Counted from the first letter of the stretch, positions 33,185 to 41,685 are shown. The stretch is DNA of 64,000 bases from Paenibacillus sp. FSL R10-2734 (GCF_037963865.1 NZ_CP150170.1:3534001-3598000), one strand, 5' to 3'. The notes: generated by a model from the letters alone, not told the origin. Program-made: numbers and translations.

Positions 33185-34693
33185 TTAGTGTTCTATGATT
33201 GGGGCTTTACGCTTTGACACATAACGGATTATAAAAGCAGAAGCTAAAAGAATGACTGTTGCAGTAGCAAGGACAACTATAAACGACTTATCAAAAGCTG
33301 ATTGTGCGGCTTCAATGAGCGTGGAGCCAGCTGCGGCGGGTATATTTTCTGCGGCTAGAAGAGCTTCGTCAATGCTGTCTCGAACAATCGGCGGAACTGC
33401 TAATCCATCAGGGAGAACTAATGATGCAGTATAGATGAATGACGCAAGACTGCCCAAAAGCGTAATACTTAGGGTGCTGCCGAGTTCGAACGATACTTCC
33501 TCTATAGATGCAGCCATGCCAGCTTTTTCGACGGGGACATTTAGCATGATTGAATTTGAGGCGGCAGTCATCGCTCCCCCAAGCCCTGCACCAAGAATCA
33601 TTAAGGCTGCAAACTGTAAGAATATATTCCCGTCATGAAAGAGTAGAAGGGTGCCCATTCCTACACCAGACACTAACAGACAGACCCACTGTACTTTTAC
33701 CTTATCAACACGATGCAACACGGATCCGATGAGTATACCTGAGATGAAGGAGGCTATCGAAGTAAATACAACGTACAAGCCTGCTTCTAATGGTGAATAC
33801 CCAAGAACAAGTTGGAGGCGCTGGGTGACAATCAGTTCCATTCCAATAAGCGCGAAACAAGACAATAGAGCGGTGGCCACTCCCGTTGTAAAGTGTGAGT
33901 CTTTAAATAATGCGAAATCGATTAATGGATTCTGGCTCTTACGTTGATGGAGCATTAATAAGATTATAGCTACGACACCAATCATGGCAGATAACAAAGC
34001 GATAGTATAAGAGCCTTCACGTCTGCTGATCTCCTTAATGGCATAAACAAGGCCAACTAAACCAATCATAATTTGAACGGAACCAATGAAATCCCATTTT
34101 TTATTCCTATTTCCTTTAAGATTTGGGATCAGAAAGATAGCCAAGATTAGCGCGAGAATAACTATAGGAATATTGATGAGGAACACCGATCCCCACCAGA
34201 AATGCTCCAATAATAAGCCGCCAATGAGTGGACCCATTCCTGCGCCGACAGAAGAGACGGATGCCCAAATACCGACGGCCAATGAACGCTCACGCTCATC
34301 CGAAAAGGTAGTTCGAATAATGGAGAGTGTTGCAGGCATCATCATGGCTGCTCCAATAGCAAGTAGCGTACGCGCAGCAATAAGCACGAGAGGTGTCGGC
34401 GCGTAGGCAGCGATCAGTGAAGCGATCCCAAAGACGGCAAGGCCCATAACGAAAAGTTTTTTATGCCCAAGACGATCGCCTAGTGTTCCTAGACCGAGTA
34501 ATAATCCTGCCATTACGAGTGGATAAATATTTACGATCCATAGTTTTTCTGAAGCAGATGCAGCAAGATCATGGGTTAGTCGTGGTAGAACCGAATACAG
34601 TACGGTCATGTCGATGACAATCATAAATAATGCGCTTGACACAATCGCCAGCACGATCCAGCGTTGAAGTTTAGATAGATTTGATGAAACCAT
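33185..34693 (-). CDS. MFS drug efflux transporter, DHA2 (14-helix, QacA/EmrB type)
   Basis: 502 residues, 14 predicted helices. The start MVSSNLSKLQRWIVLAIVSSALFMIVIDMTVLYSVLPRL carries the acidic residue of helix 1 typical of QacA/LfrA. LGDRLGHKKLFVMG is motif A, and GPLIGGLLLEHFWWGSVFLINIP is motif C with the following segment. It exports cationic drugs or dyes using the proton gradient. It is divergent from a BmrR-like MerR gene, with palindromes between the two. Confidence 0.93.
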   Translation of the reverse strand: MVSSNLSKLQRWIVLAIVSSALFMIVIDMTVLYSVLPRLTHDLAASASEKLWIVNIYPLVMAGLLLGLGTLGDRLGHKKLFVMGLAVFGIASLIAAYAPTPLVLIAARTLLAIGAAMMMPATLSIIRTTFSDERERSLAVGIWASVSSVGAGMGPLIGGLLLEHFWWGSVFLINIPIVILALILAIFLIPNLKGNRNKKWDFIGSVQIMIGLVGLVYAIKEISRREGSYTIALLSAMIGVVAIILLMLHQRKSQNPLIDFALFKDSHFTTGVATALLSCFALIGMELIVTQRLQLVLGYSPLEAGLYVVFTSIASFISGILIGSVLHRVDKVKVQWVCLLVSGVGMGTLLLFHDGNIFLQFAALMILGAGLGGAMTAASNSIMLNVPVEKAGMAASIEEVSFELGSTLSITLLGSLASFIYTASLVLPDGLAVPPIVRDSIDEALLAAENIPAAAGSTLIEAAQSAFDKSFIVVLATATVILLASAFIIRYVSKRKAPIIEH

Positions 34694-34728
34694 GGGTAAT
34701 CCTCCTAAGTTGATAGTAGCTAATAACG

Positions 34729-34785
34729 TTACCTTGACAAGGTAATGTTGTTCCGTTATTGTACTTTGAAGTATAGGGTTACCCG
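34729..34785. promoter_or_regulatory. MerR-type operators between efflux and regulator genes
   Basis: TTACCTT-GAC-AAGGTAA (34729-34745) is a perfect 7-3-7 palindrome of the kind MerR proteins bind between -35 and -10. TACTT-TG-AAGTA (34762-34773) and GGGT-T-ACCC (34777-34785) are two further dyads closer to the MerR gene. They probably mediate activation of efflux and self-control. Confidence 0.6.
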
Positions 34786-34807
34786 ATAGTCAAGAGGAGT
34801 GATTTGA

Positions 34808-35623
34808 ATGTCTATTGATTATGATCAATACTTTACAACGAGTGAGTTCGCTAAGGTCTGCGGGGTAACGAAGCATACGTTATTCCATTATGATGACATT
34901 GGTATTTTAAAACCGGAGATCGTTAAGGAAAACGGATATCGTTATTATTCCTATAAGCAGTTTTATACCTTCGATATTATTGCTGTATTGAAGGGAACAG
35001 GAACGTCGTTAAATGAGATCAAAGAATATATAAAAGATCAAAATACATTGCATTTTTTATCCATGCTTAAGCAAAAACAGCTGCAGTTGGTTGAAGAACA
35101 AAGAAAGCTAGAGCGAATGCAGAGGCTTTTACAAGGGGCTATAGATAATACAAATCGCGCGCTCCATGTTAATTGTGGAGAACCCTGGGTCGAGGAGTGT
35201 GATGAAGAGTATTTTATTGCGGTGAGACTTTCGAAGGAGAAAGGTGAGAAGGACCATGTTCGAAAAGTATATCGAATCTTCGATTATTGCGATGAACATC
35301 ATCTTGAATATGACTTCCCTATAGGTTCGATTATATGTAAAAGCAGTGTGGAGGAAGGCGTCTATGACCCGGATTATTATTGTAATAAAATCAATGATAA
35401 GCATGAAGGGGAGTTACTCTATATCAAGCCAAAGGGTAAATATTTGATCATGAATCACAAGGGTTCGTACGAAAGCTTACCTGCGTCCTATGAGAAGCTA
35501 AAGTCATATATTGCTGAAAATGATTTTCTTATAACCGGAAACGCCTATGAGTATGAATTGCTTAGTTACTTAGCAGTTGGGGATCCAGATAAGTACGTTA
35601 TTCAAATTGCGATCCAAATATAA
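34808..35623 (+). CDS. MerR family regulator with GyrI-like effector domain (BmrR-like)
   Basis: 271 residues. The N-terminal winged helix is TTSEFAKVCGVTKHTLFHYDDIGIL (MerR HTH), then YRYYSYKQFYTFDIIAVLKGTG and a coiled coil (LKQKQLQLVEEQRKLERMQ). Residues 120-271 form an effector domain of the BmrR/GyrI type that binds hydrophobic cations. It is divergent from a drug efflux gene, so it is very likely a drug-responsive activator of that gene. Confidence 0.92.
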   Translation: MSIDYDQYFTTSEFAKVCGVTKHTLFHYDDIGILKPEIVKENGYRYYSYKQFYTFDIIAVLKGTGTSLNEIKEYIKDQNTLHFLSMLKQKQLQLVEEQRKLERMQRLLQGAIDNTNRALHVNCGEPWVEECDEEYFIAVRLSKEKGEKDHVRKVYRIFDYCDEHHLEYDFPIGSIICKSSVEEGVYDPDYYCNKINDKHEGELLYIKPKGKYLIMNHKGSYESLPASYEKLKSYIAENDFLITGNAYEYELLSYLAVGDPDKYVIQIAIQI

Positions 35624-35800
35624 AGAATTGAACTCTATGAACTGATCAGTGTTATTCACTTTTGATGTAAAAAAGATAAACAGCGATTCTCTGGTTTTGG
35701 GAAATCACTGTTTTGTGCTTTTTGAATAGTTATTTTAGTAACTTTTTAATCAAAAGCAGCGGAGAGAACGGAAAATAACCCATTAGGGAAATCTGTTAAA

Positions 35801-35828
35801 TTGACATAACACCAAATGGTGTTATAAT
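35801..35828 (+). promoter_or_regulatory. Promoter with ArsR-type operator in the spacer
   Basis: TTGACA (35801-35806), 16 bp and TATAAT (35823-35828). The spacer holds AACACCA-AA-TGGTGTT (35808-35823), a perfect 7-2-7 palindrome, and a second imperfect copy (ACCAAAAGGTGTT) follows near 35838-35850. The ArsR protein encoded downstream would block the promoter. Confidence 0.75.
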
Positions 35829-35880
35829 AAAAACGAAACCAAAAGGTGTTACATTTAAAAATTAATTTTGGAGGCCATTT

Positions 35881-36303
35881 ATGCAAACTCAAGGACCACT
35901 ACAAGACATTCGTCAAACGATTACACTCAACGCGCCAATTGAAAAAGTATGGAAAGCTGTTGCCACAGCTGAAGGAATAGCTGCCTGGTGGATGCCAAGT
36001 ACATTCGAGCCAGTGGTAGGTCATGAGTTTATCCTGCATGCTGGGCAATTCGGGGATTCCCCTTGTAAAGTAACTGAGATTGATCCGCCGAACCGTGTCG
36101 GTTTTAATTGGGGGAAGGATTGGCATCTTGCTTTTGAATTGAAAGAAATCGATGGAAAAACGGAGTTTACCGTGATTCATTCTGGATGGGACCCTGAAAA
36201 GGTTACTGAATTTGGTCAACCGCATCCAATTGTTCGTGGCTTTATGAACAGCGGCTGGGAGAAAATCGTCCAAGAAAATCTTACTGCTTATATAGAGGCT
36301 TAA
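35881..36303 (+). CDS. SRPBCC (AHSA1-like) domain protein
   Basis: 140 residues, a single START/Bet-v1-like domain: ITLNAPIEKVWKAVATAEGIAAWWMPS opens it and the C-terminal long helix is RGFMNSGWEKIVQENLTAYI. AHSA1-like proteins bind hydrophobic ligands; this subgroup always travels with an ArsR regulator. TTTTGGAGG precedes ATG 35881. One base separates it from the regulator gene. Ligand unknown. Confidence 0.88.
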   Translation: MQTQGPLQDIRQTITLNAPIEKVWKAVATAEGIAAWWMPSTFEPVVGHEFILHAGQFGDSPCKVTEIDPPNRVGFNWGKDWHLAFELKEIDGKTEFTVIHSGWDPEKVTEFGQPHPIVRGFMNSGWEKIVQENLTAYIEA

Positions 36304-36304
36304 T

Positions 36305-36637
36305 ATGCCTGTCGCTGAATCTGGACATGATGTATTTCAAGCCATAGCAGATCCTACCCGCCGCAGTTTGCTAAAGCTGCTTGCCAATAAGGAAATGTCC
36401 ATAGCATCCATTACGGAATGCTACCCGATCAGTCGAACCGCTGTGAATAAGCATCTACAGGTTCTGTTCGATGCGCAGCTTGTTAGCAGTCAGAAAGTCG
36501 GTCGGGAGACTCGATACAAGCTTCAGCCAGAGCCTTTACTGGAGCTACAGGATTGGCTCACCTTTTTCGAACAATACTGGGCCAACAAATTATGTGCGCT
36601 CAAAGAATATGTTGAGTCAGATCATAGCGATGAGTGA
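36305..36637 (+). CDS. ArsR family transcriptional regulator
   Basis: 110 residues with a winged helix: AIADPTRRSLLKLLANKEMSIASI, recognition helix ISRTAVNKHLQVLFDAQLVSSQK and wing VGRETRYKLQPEPL. Metal-binding cysteines of metal-sensing ArsR members are absent, so this one most likely senses an organic ligand or other cue. It is cotranscribed with the SRPBCC gene and probably represses the shared promoter. Confidence 0.9.
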   Translation: MPVAESGHDVFQAIADPTRRSLLKLLANKEMSIASITECYPISRTAVNKHLQVLFDAQLVSSQKVGRETRYKLQPEPLLELQDWLTFFEQYWANKLCALKEYVESDHSDE

Positions 36638-36638
36638 T

Positions 36639-36678
36639 AAAAACCGGGAGGCGTATTTATTGCGCTTCCCGGTTTTTT
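36639..36678 (+). terminator. Terminator after the SRPBCC-ArsR operon
   Basis: AAACCGGGAgGCG / CGCtTCCCGGTTT, a 12-bp stem with one mismatch, followed by TTTT. Confidence 0.85.
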
Positions 36679-36767
36679 AAACTGCAAAAAAGACAACACA
36701 ACTTTAGTTGCTTGTTTAACCTCAGAATTGCCTTTATCCTAAAAGGTAATTATTGGAGGTGAATTTA

Positions 36768-36962
36768 ATGTCAGAAAAGCTTAATCAAGAAAGCACTCAA
36801 CCAGAAGAAAAGCTGCGTCTGGAAGAATTGCAGGAAGAAGTCAAACCTCTTAGTGACGCAGAAATGAAGCAAGTCTCTGGTGGAGCAGGAAAGAATAGAG
36901 CCCCTTTGATATCTACAAATCCAAGCGACTTCAAAAATGGAAAAACAATCTTCAGTGGATAG
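36768..36962 (+). CDS. Double-glycine-leader peptide precursor (putative bacteriocin/RiPP)
   Basis: 64 residues from ATG 36768, with GGAGGTG 8 bases upstream. Residues 1-39 are an acidic helical leader ending in PLSDAEMKQVSGG, a close match to the class II bacteriocin/RiPP leader LSxxELxxVxGG cut by C39 peptidase-containing ABC exporters. The predicted mature peptide is 25 residues, AGKNRAPLISTNPSDFKNGK plus TIFSG, with no Cys. No intact modification or export gene follows; the remnant at 37079-37445 ends with an exporter tail, so this looks like an orphan precursor. Confidence 0.7.
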   Translation: MSEKLNQESTQPEEKLRLEELQEEVKPLSDAEMKQVSGGAGKNRAPLISTNPSDFKNGKTIFSG

Positions 36963-36993
36963 ATTTGTTCAATCAAATTCAGCTTATAATTAC

Positions 36994-37029
36994 AATCACC
37001 CCGTGATGCTCTTTAAGGGGGGATTTTTT
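36994..37029 (+). terminator. Terminator after the peptide precursor gene
   Basis: AATCaCCCC (36994-37002) / GGGGgGATT with a 14-base loop, followed by TTTTT. Confidence 0.7.
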
Positions 37030-37078
37030 CTTCGAAGTATCTCTTCTCGATAGATTAAATCCAAATGAGGTTATAGTT

Positions 37079-37445
37079 ATGTCTTTAGAAACGATCGTCG
37101 CACTAACGGTAGACGGGAAGTCTATTAGCCTAAATGAAGTTTTTACGTTATGCAGAATCCCAAGGCATTCAGGTCAGCGTAAAGGAGTTGCAACAAGGAA
37201 TCGATGATTTCCGCAGAAAGAATGGTCTTTTGCAAGTTGCAGCGGCTACGGAGTGGCTTCAGCGTAACAGAATGACACTCGATGATTTAGGAGAGTGCGT
37301 TCGTGAGAAGCTAATTGAATCCAAGTTGATGCATATAATACGTATTATCGTGCTCGACCAAGGGGTAGTGGTAGAAAGCGGAACCCATGAAGAACTTTTA
37401 CAGGCAAAAGGCCTGTATTATTACTTAGTCAGTCAGCAATTATAA
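37079..37445 (+). pseudogene. Fusion remnant: SurA-like maturation protein joined to an ABC exporter C-terminus
   Basis: ATG 37079 with GAGG upstream starts MSLETIVALTVDGKSISLNEV, the opening of SurA_N-like proteins found in GG-leader peptide clusters. Removing one T from the T5 run at 37140-37144 joins this to LRYAESQGIQVSVKELQQG and WLQRNRMTLDDLGECVREKL. Near 37336 the sequence changes to IIVLDQGVVVESGTHEELL, then GLYYYLVSQQL, the end of an ABC exporter ATPase. A deletion must have removed the rest of the maturation gene and nearly all of the exporter. Confidence 0.7.
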
Positions 37446-37942
37446 TGAGCTGGACTAGCAAGGTGCGAATTCGGATTGTACAGTCCCAGCGAACTACGAA
37501 CCTAGTGAACCTACTGATCTGGAGGCGGAGCATTTCGTTTCGGACTCAGATGCAGTTATTTGCTCATTTTGAGGCTTTTTGGGCGAGTTGCGGACTCGAG
37601 AGACGTTAATCATCATAATCAGGGGCGATATTGTGTATTTTCAGTCCGATAAAGTCCCTGGAGTCCGTTAGCATTCCAGAACAGCGCAATTGTTGGTAAT
37701 AAGGGTTCTGGTGTCCGAACGCATTGCTGGTCAGGTAATAGATGAACATAAGGACAAGGGAGAAGACTTTTCAAAAGAAAAAACGGCGTAGCATTGAGCT
37801 ACACCGTTTTTTCTGCATTTACAGGATATCTTTCAACGGAAAGCTAATCTCAATTATAAACTCAGTTTAAACCTTCGTTTAAATTCAGTTTATAAATGGG
37901 GTTTACTATCACAATACAAACTGAAACGTTGGAGGAAATACA
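37446..37942 (+). other. Intergenic region with a dispersed repeat motif and a terminator-like hairpin
   Basis: No gene-like frame. TCGGACTCAGATGCAGTTAT at 37540-37559 (continuing TTGC) matches, in inverted form, 59981-60002. Several GTCCG/CGGAC words follow (37597, 37645, 37676, 37713). A hairpin at 37778-37812 and repeated CAGTTTA boxes at 37863 and 37885 before the ABC operon are listed separately or in the ABC entry. Confidence 0.5.
37778..37812. terminator. Terminator-like hairpin
   Basis: AAAAAACGG-c-GTAGC / GCTAC-a-CCGTTTTTT, symmetric A-run and T-run, active in either direction. No intact gene precedes it on either strand, which fits a lost neighbour. Confidence 0.7.
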
Positions 37943-38977
37943 ATGGTACTTGAGCAGAAAAAAATAATCACACCAGGTCAAGATGAATGGGCAGTCGAAG
38001 CAAAAGGATTGGTCAAAACATTTGGTGACAATCGCGCGGTGGATGGTGTGAATTTAAACGTAAAAGCAGGTACGATCTATGGAGTTCTTGGTCCAAATGG
38101 AGCCGGGAAAACTACCGTCATTCGGATGCTGGCGACCTTACTTCGCCCTGATGCAGGTTCAGCGCGAATCTTCGGACATGATGTAGTGAAGGAATCGCAG
38201 ATTGTCCGGCAATTAATTGGTGTGACAGGACAATACGCCTCAGTCGATGAGTCACTAAGTGCTACGGAAAATTTGGTCATCTTCTCGCGTTTGTTAGGAC
38301 TAGGCCGCGCGGAATCACGACAAAAAGCTGCTGAACTGCTTGAAGAGTTTGGGTTGACAGAGGCGGCTAAGCGTCCATTAAGAAATTTCTCTGGTGGTAT
38401 GCGTCGTCGTCTGGATCTGGCGGCAAGCCTCATTGCTCAACCCCCGTTGATCTTCTTGGATGAACCAACTACAGGGCTTGACCCGCGTACACGCTCACAG
38501 ATGTGGGATACGATTCGCCGATTGGTGAGAACAGGGTCAACAGTTCTTTTAACGACGCAGTACCTTGAAGAAGCAGATCAACTAGCAGACCGGGTGGCCG
38601 TTATTGATCGTGGGCAAGTCGTCGCCGAGGGCACTGTGGATGAGCTGAAATCATCCGTGGGTACCACATCCTTACTATTGAAGGTCCGAGAACTAAAGGA
38701 TATCAAGCAAGCTCGTCAGCTTGTAGAACATGTTCTGCATGTCCAATCCAATGTGTCTTCTTTGGAGGAAGGGCAGATTTCTGCACCGATGGCGAACGCG
38801 GATCTAGTGACTGACCTACTTATTGCTCTTCGCGAAGCAGGCATTCCACTCGCAGAGGTGAGTGTACAGAAACCAACACTTGATGAAGTATTCTTAACAA
38901 TCACGGGTCAAGGTGTATCAGATGACGCTTCTAATACGTCTGGGCAGTCAACCAAGAAGGAGGCAGTAAGAGTATGA
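37943..38977 (+). CDS. ABC transporter ATP-binding protein, DrrA type
   Basis: 344 residues. Walker A is GPNGAGKTTVIRML, the Q-loop region is VTGQYASVDESLSATENL, the signature is NFSGGMRRRLDLAASLI, and Walker B is PPLIFLDEPTTGLDPRTR. The 90-residue C-terminal extension and the motif GQYASVDE are typical of daunorubicin-resistance (DrrA) ATPases. It overlaps the permease gene by ATGA. Upstream, CAGTTTA boxes 22 bp apart (37863, 37885) may be a regulator site. It powers efflux of a hydrophobic drug or lipid. Confidence 0.93.
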   Translation: MVLEQKKIITPGQDEWAVEAKGLVKTFGDNRAVDGVNLNVKAGTIYGVLGPNGAGKTTVIRMLATLLRPDAGSARIFGHDVVKESQIVRQLIGVTGQYASVDESLSATENLVIFSRLLGLGRAESRQKAAELLEEFGLTEAAKRPLRNFSGGMRRRLDLAASLIAQPPLIFLDEPTTGLDPRTRSQMWDTIRRLVRTGSTVLLTTQYLEEADQLADRVAVIDRGQVVAEGTVDELKSSVGTTSLLLKVRELKDIKQARQLVEHVLHVQSNVSSLEEGQISAPMANADLVTDLLIALREAGIPLAEVSVQKPTLDEVFLTITGQGVSDDASNTSGQSTKKEAVRV

Positions 38978-39795
38978 GTACGAGAACTTCTGCAATAAAC
39001 TCAGGAACTACAAGACAATTGAAAAACCATACGAGCCTCAGACAGAGCATACGAAATTCATTGACAATGGCGTATAGAGGTATACTTAAAATACGGCGTA
39101 CACCTGAGCAATTGTTCGACGTTACGCTTCAGCCTATTATTTTTACTCTGATGTTCACCTATATCTTTGGTGGAGCAATCTCGGGTGACATTGCTAGCTA
39201 TTTGCCTGTTATCATTCCCGGTATTCTCGTTCAGACCGTAATTACTACTTCGATCGTTACTGGAGTTCAATTACGTGAGGATATGGATAAAGGTGTGTTT
39301 GATCGATTTAAATCACTGCCAATTGCAAGGATAGCTCCGTTAGCAGGTGCTCTATTAGCAGATACGATTCGGTATACCATAGCGACTGTGCTCACTTTCA
39401 CCATGGGCTATATTATGGGATTACGGCCTGAGGGAGGGCTGGGGCATGTCGCTATCGCGGCACTTCTTGTTATCGTCTGTGCTTGGTCGATTAGCTGGAT
39501 CTTTGCCTTCTTTGGTGTCATTGCAAGAACAGCTTCAAGTGTACAAGGGATCTCGATGATTGTGCTGTTCCCACTCACATTCTTGTCAAACGCCTTCGTG
39601 CCTGTTGATACGATGCCTACCTGGTTACAATGGTTTGTCAAAGTCAATCCGATCTCACATTTGGTGTCCGCCGTCCGGGAGCTTACTAACAATGGAACCG
39701 TAGGTTGGGATTTCGTAATCTCTTTGATCGGAGCAGCTGTCATCGTTGCAATTTTTGCACCAATTACAGTTCGTGCTTATATGCGCAGAACATAA
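38974..39795 (+). CDS. ABC-2 type permease, DrrB type
   Basis: 273 residues with six helices of the ABC-2 membrane fold. The first cytoplasmic part (NSLTMAYRGILKIRRTPEQLFDVTLQPIIF) and the LVSAVRELTNNG segment near the end are DrrB-like. It overlaps the ATPase gene by four bases and should dimerise to form the export channel. Confidence 0.92.
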   Translation: MSTRTSAINSGTTRQLKNHTSLRQSIRNSLTMAYRGILKIRRTPEQLFDVTLQPIIFTLMFTYIFGGAISGDIASYLPVIIPGILVQTVITTSIVTGVQLREDMDKGVFDRFKSLPIARIAPLAGALLADTIRYTIATVLTFTMGYIMGLRPEGGLGHVAIAALLVIVCAWSISWIFAFFGVIARTASSVQGISMIVLFPLTFLSNAFVPVDTMPTWLQWFVKVNPISHLVSAVRELTNNGTVGWDFVISLIGAAVIVAIFAPITVRAYMRRT

Positions 39796-39801
39796 TTTAA
39801 C

Positions 39802-39844
39802 AAAAGCCACTATCATGGAGTAATCCATAGATAGTGGCTTTTTT
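39802..39844 (+). terminator. Terminator after the ABC operon
   Basis: AAAAGCCACTATC / GATAGTGGCTTTT, a 13-bp perfect stem with a 16-base loop, ending in six Ts. Confidence 0.88.
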
Positions 39845-39948
39845 AAAAGTTATTTGCCTAATTTCAACTTCTAAATCCTACTACTTCATCTGCTTCAATG
39901 GTAATATGATATAAAAAATAGAATGATGCACATGGAAAGGGCGACAGT

Positions 39949-40668
39949 ATGAGAAACTATCTAATTGTGGGGGCAAGTAAAGGTCTGGGAGATGCATTTG
40001 TGAAAGGGTTACCTGAGCCTGGCGATCAAGTTTGGATCGTTTCCAGAAGCAAGCCGGGCAGTCTAGATCTTAATGATGGCATAAAACGAATCTGGATTGC
40101 AGTAGATCTATCGCAGCCAGATGCCGCGAAAGTCTTATCTAAGGGCGTTCAATCAGAGAAGATCGATGTTCTAGTTTATAACGTGGGCATTTGGGAGAAA
40201 GAAGGTTTTGAGGCCCACTATACGTTTGACAATGATGAAGTGACTGACATTGCCAACATTATTAATGTGAATATAACATCAACAATTACCTGCATACAGG
40301 CTGTGCTACCTAATCTTCGCCAATCGGAGGCAGGAAAAATTATTCTAATTGGTTCCACTGCAGGACTGGACCATACCAATAACGACCAGGTATCATTTGT
40401 AGCTTCCAAGTTCGGTCTGCGTGGCATTACTCACGCATTACGAGAGCATGTTCGTAAGGATGATATTGCAGTTACATGTGTGAATCCGGGTGAGCTAGCA
40501 GCAGAAATTCCTTATGAGGATGGCGCGGAAAAAGCAATTGCAGAATATAACGGCACTAGAATTCCTGTTCAGGACATTGTCTCCATTGTGAAATGTGTGG
40601 TTAACCTCTCTAGAGCATCTTGTGTCAAAGAAATCCATATTCCAGCAATGACGGATTTGAATGCATAA
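39949..40668 (+). CDS. Short-chain dehydrogenase family protein with altered active site
   Basis: 239 residues, Rossmann fold with NAD(P) loop VGASKGLGDAFVKGLP (TGxxxGxG type), DVLVYNVGIWE (NNAG equivalent) and S136 (IGSTAGL). The catalytic Tyr of YxxxK is F150 here (VSFVASKFG), while K154 is kept. Without the Tyr, ordinary carbonyl reduction is unlikely, so it may bind NAD(P) in a non-catalytic role or use another residue. Stand-alone gene between two terminators. Confidence 0.85.
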   Translation: MRNYLIVGASKGLGDAFVKGLPEPGDQVWIVSRSKPGSLDLNDGIKRIWIAVDLSQPDAAKVLSKGVQSEKIDVLVYNVGIWEKEGFEAHYTFDNDEVTDIANIINVNITSTITCIQAVLPNLRQSEAGKIILIGSTAGLDHTNNDQVSFVASKFGLRGITHALREHVRKDDIAVTCVNPGELAAEIPYEDGAEKAIAEYNGTRIPVQDIVSIVKCVVNLSRASCVKEIHIPAMTDLNA

Positions 40669-40701
40669 TAAAATTTATATGTCCTGCAAATAAATTTAAA
40701 A

Positions 40702-40739
40702 AAGACGCTATTTATGGATTATTCGATGATAGCGTCTTA
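40702..40739. terminator. Terminator-like hairpin after the SDR gene
   Basis: AAGACGCTAT / ATAGCGTCTT, a 10-bp perfect stem, with a weak T-run on the plus strand and an A-rich left flank. Confidence 0.7.
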
Positions 40740-40885
40740 TTCTTGTCAAAGGTACTGTCGACAGTCAGGCCGTGCTGAAAAGTGAATAAAGTTGTGATAG
40801 AATCGGGGATGGGCTGAATGGAGAAAGGGATAAACCCACACCAATGAATGAAAGATACAAAGTGATTTAATAAATAGGAGGAAAT

Positions 40886-41452
40886 ATGTCCTGGAGCAAA
40901 TTGAAGCAACAACTGGAGAGTTTTCTCTGTCCTGCGTTATATGGAAGGGTCGAATACCGCGCAACCAGTTATCGTTATTTACTTGATAAATCAGGGATTT
41001 GTTATATTGCCGTAGATAAAAAGAACGTACTCAATATGAGTGATATAAATAACTCGATCAGATGGTATCAGACGGAACAGGAAATTAAAAATGATTCAGA
41101 TCTCCAAATCCCTATTAGCAATGAAGAAATTGAAGCGGTCAGAAAAGATACGAAGGGAACGGTTCCGGAGGATCGTTTAATAATAATTGCAAGAAGCAGG
41201 AAAATATCAGTACTTGCTAAGGAGCTTTTGACAGTCCAGGCGTCATTAAATAAATCCAATTTTATCGTTGTAGCTAATAAGTTTTTATCTACTTCTATAG
41301 AAGAATGCCTAGAGAGCAATGATATCTTATTGAACATTCTAGCTTTAGTGGACAGACGAGTTGGGAAAAAGCGAATTTTAAACATGTCGGAGAAGATGAA
41401 GCTAAAGCATCCCATTGTGCAGTATTTTTATGAACTACGGCGTAGTACTTAA
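40886..41452 (+). CDS. SF0329 family protein
   Basis: 188 residues beginning MSWSKLKQQLESFLCPALYGRVEYRATSYRY, the recognisable opening of the SF0329 family (a short Firmicutes/enterobacterial group of unknown function). Residues 30-75 form a small sheet domain; the C-terminal half is mixed helical (ISVLAKELLTVQASLNKS). It has AGGAGG just before ATG. The C-terminal half is longer than the core of the family and I cannot place it. Stand-alone gene. Confidence 0.7.
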   Translation: MSWSKLKQQLESFLCPALYGRVEYRATSYRYLLDKSGICYIAVDKKNVLNMSDINNSIRWYQTEQEIKNDSDLQIPISNEEIEAVRKDTKGTVPEDRLIIIARSRKISVLAKELLTVQASLNKSNFIVVANKFLSTSIEECLESNDILLNILALVDRRVGKKRILNMSEKMKLKHPIVQYFYELRRST

Positions 41453-41525
41453 TGATATGACGAATAACTTTCATTGAAGATTATTCAAGAGTAGATAAAC
41501 CGCCAAGTGTCTTGTTTTTTCTCAG

Positions 41526-41562
41526 AGCCGATGACCCTATTCAATCTAGGTCGTCGGCTTTT
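41526..41562 (+). terminator. Terminator after the SF0329 gene
   Basis: AGCCGATGACC / GGTCGTCGGCT, an 11-bp stem with one G-U pair, followed by TTTTC. Confidence 0.8.
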
Positions 41563-41642
41563 CATTTGAAGGGGGCACATCGTGTCAGGGGTGTTCTCAC
41601 TAAACAAGCGTTGTAAGTTTTCATTGAAAATTTATGTATTCG

Positions 41643-41685
41643 TTAAGATTTCATTAAGATTCAATACGAAGATAATCCATATAAT
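41643..41685 (+). promoter_or_regulatory. Exopolysaccharide operon promoter with direct repeats
   Basis: TATAAT at 41680-41685 is the -10 box. In place of a clear -35 there are direct repeats TTAAGATT at 41643-41650 and 41654-41661 with an 11-bp period (TTAAGA-5 bp-TTAAGA-5 bp-TACGAA). Such one-turn repeats are typical of OmpR/PhoB-type response regulators such as PhoP. Activation is inferred. Confidence 0.5.

Noticed and set aside
33252..34406. Several long plus-strand frames opposite the DHA2 transporter
   Set aside because: They are mirror frames of a well-supported minus-strand gene and show no family motif.
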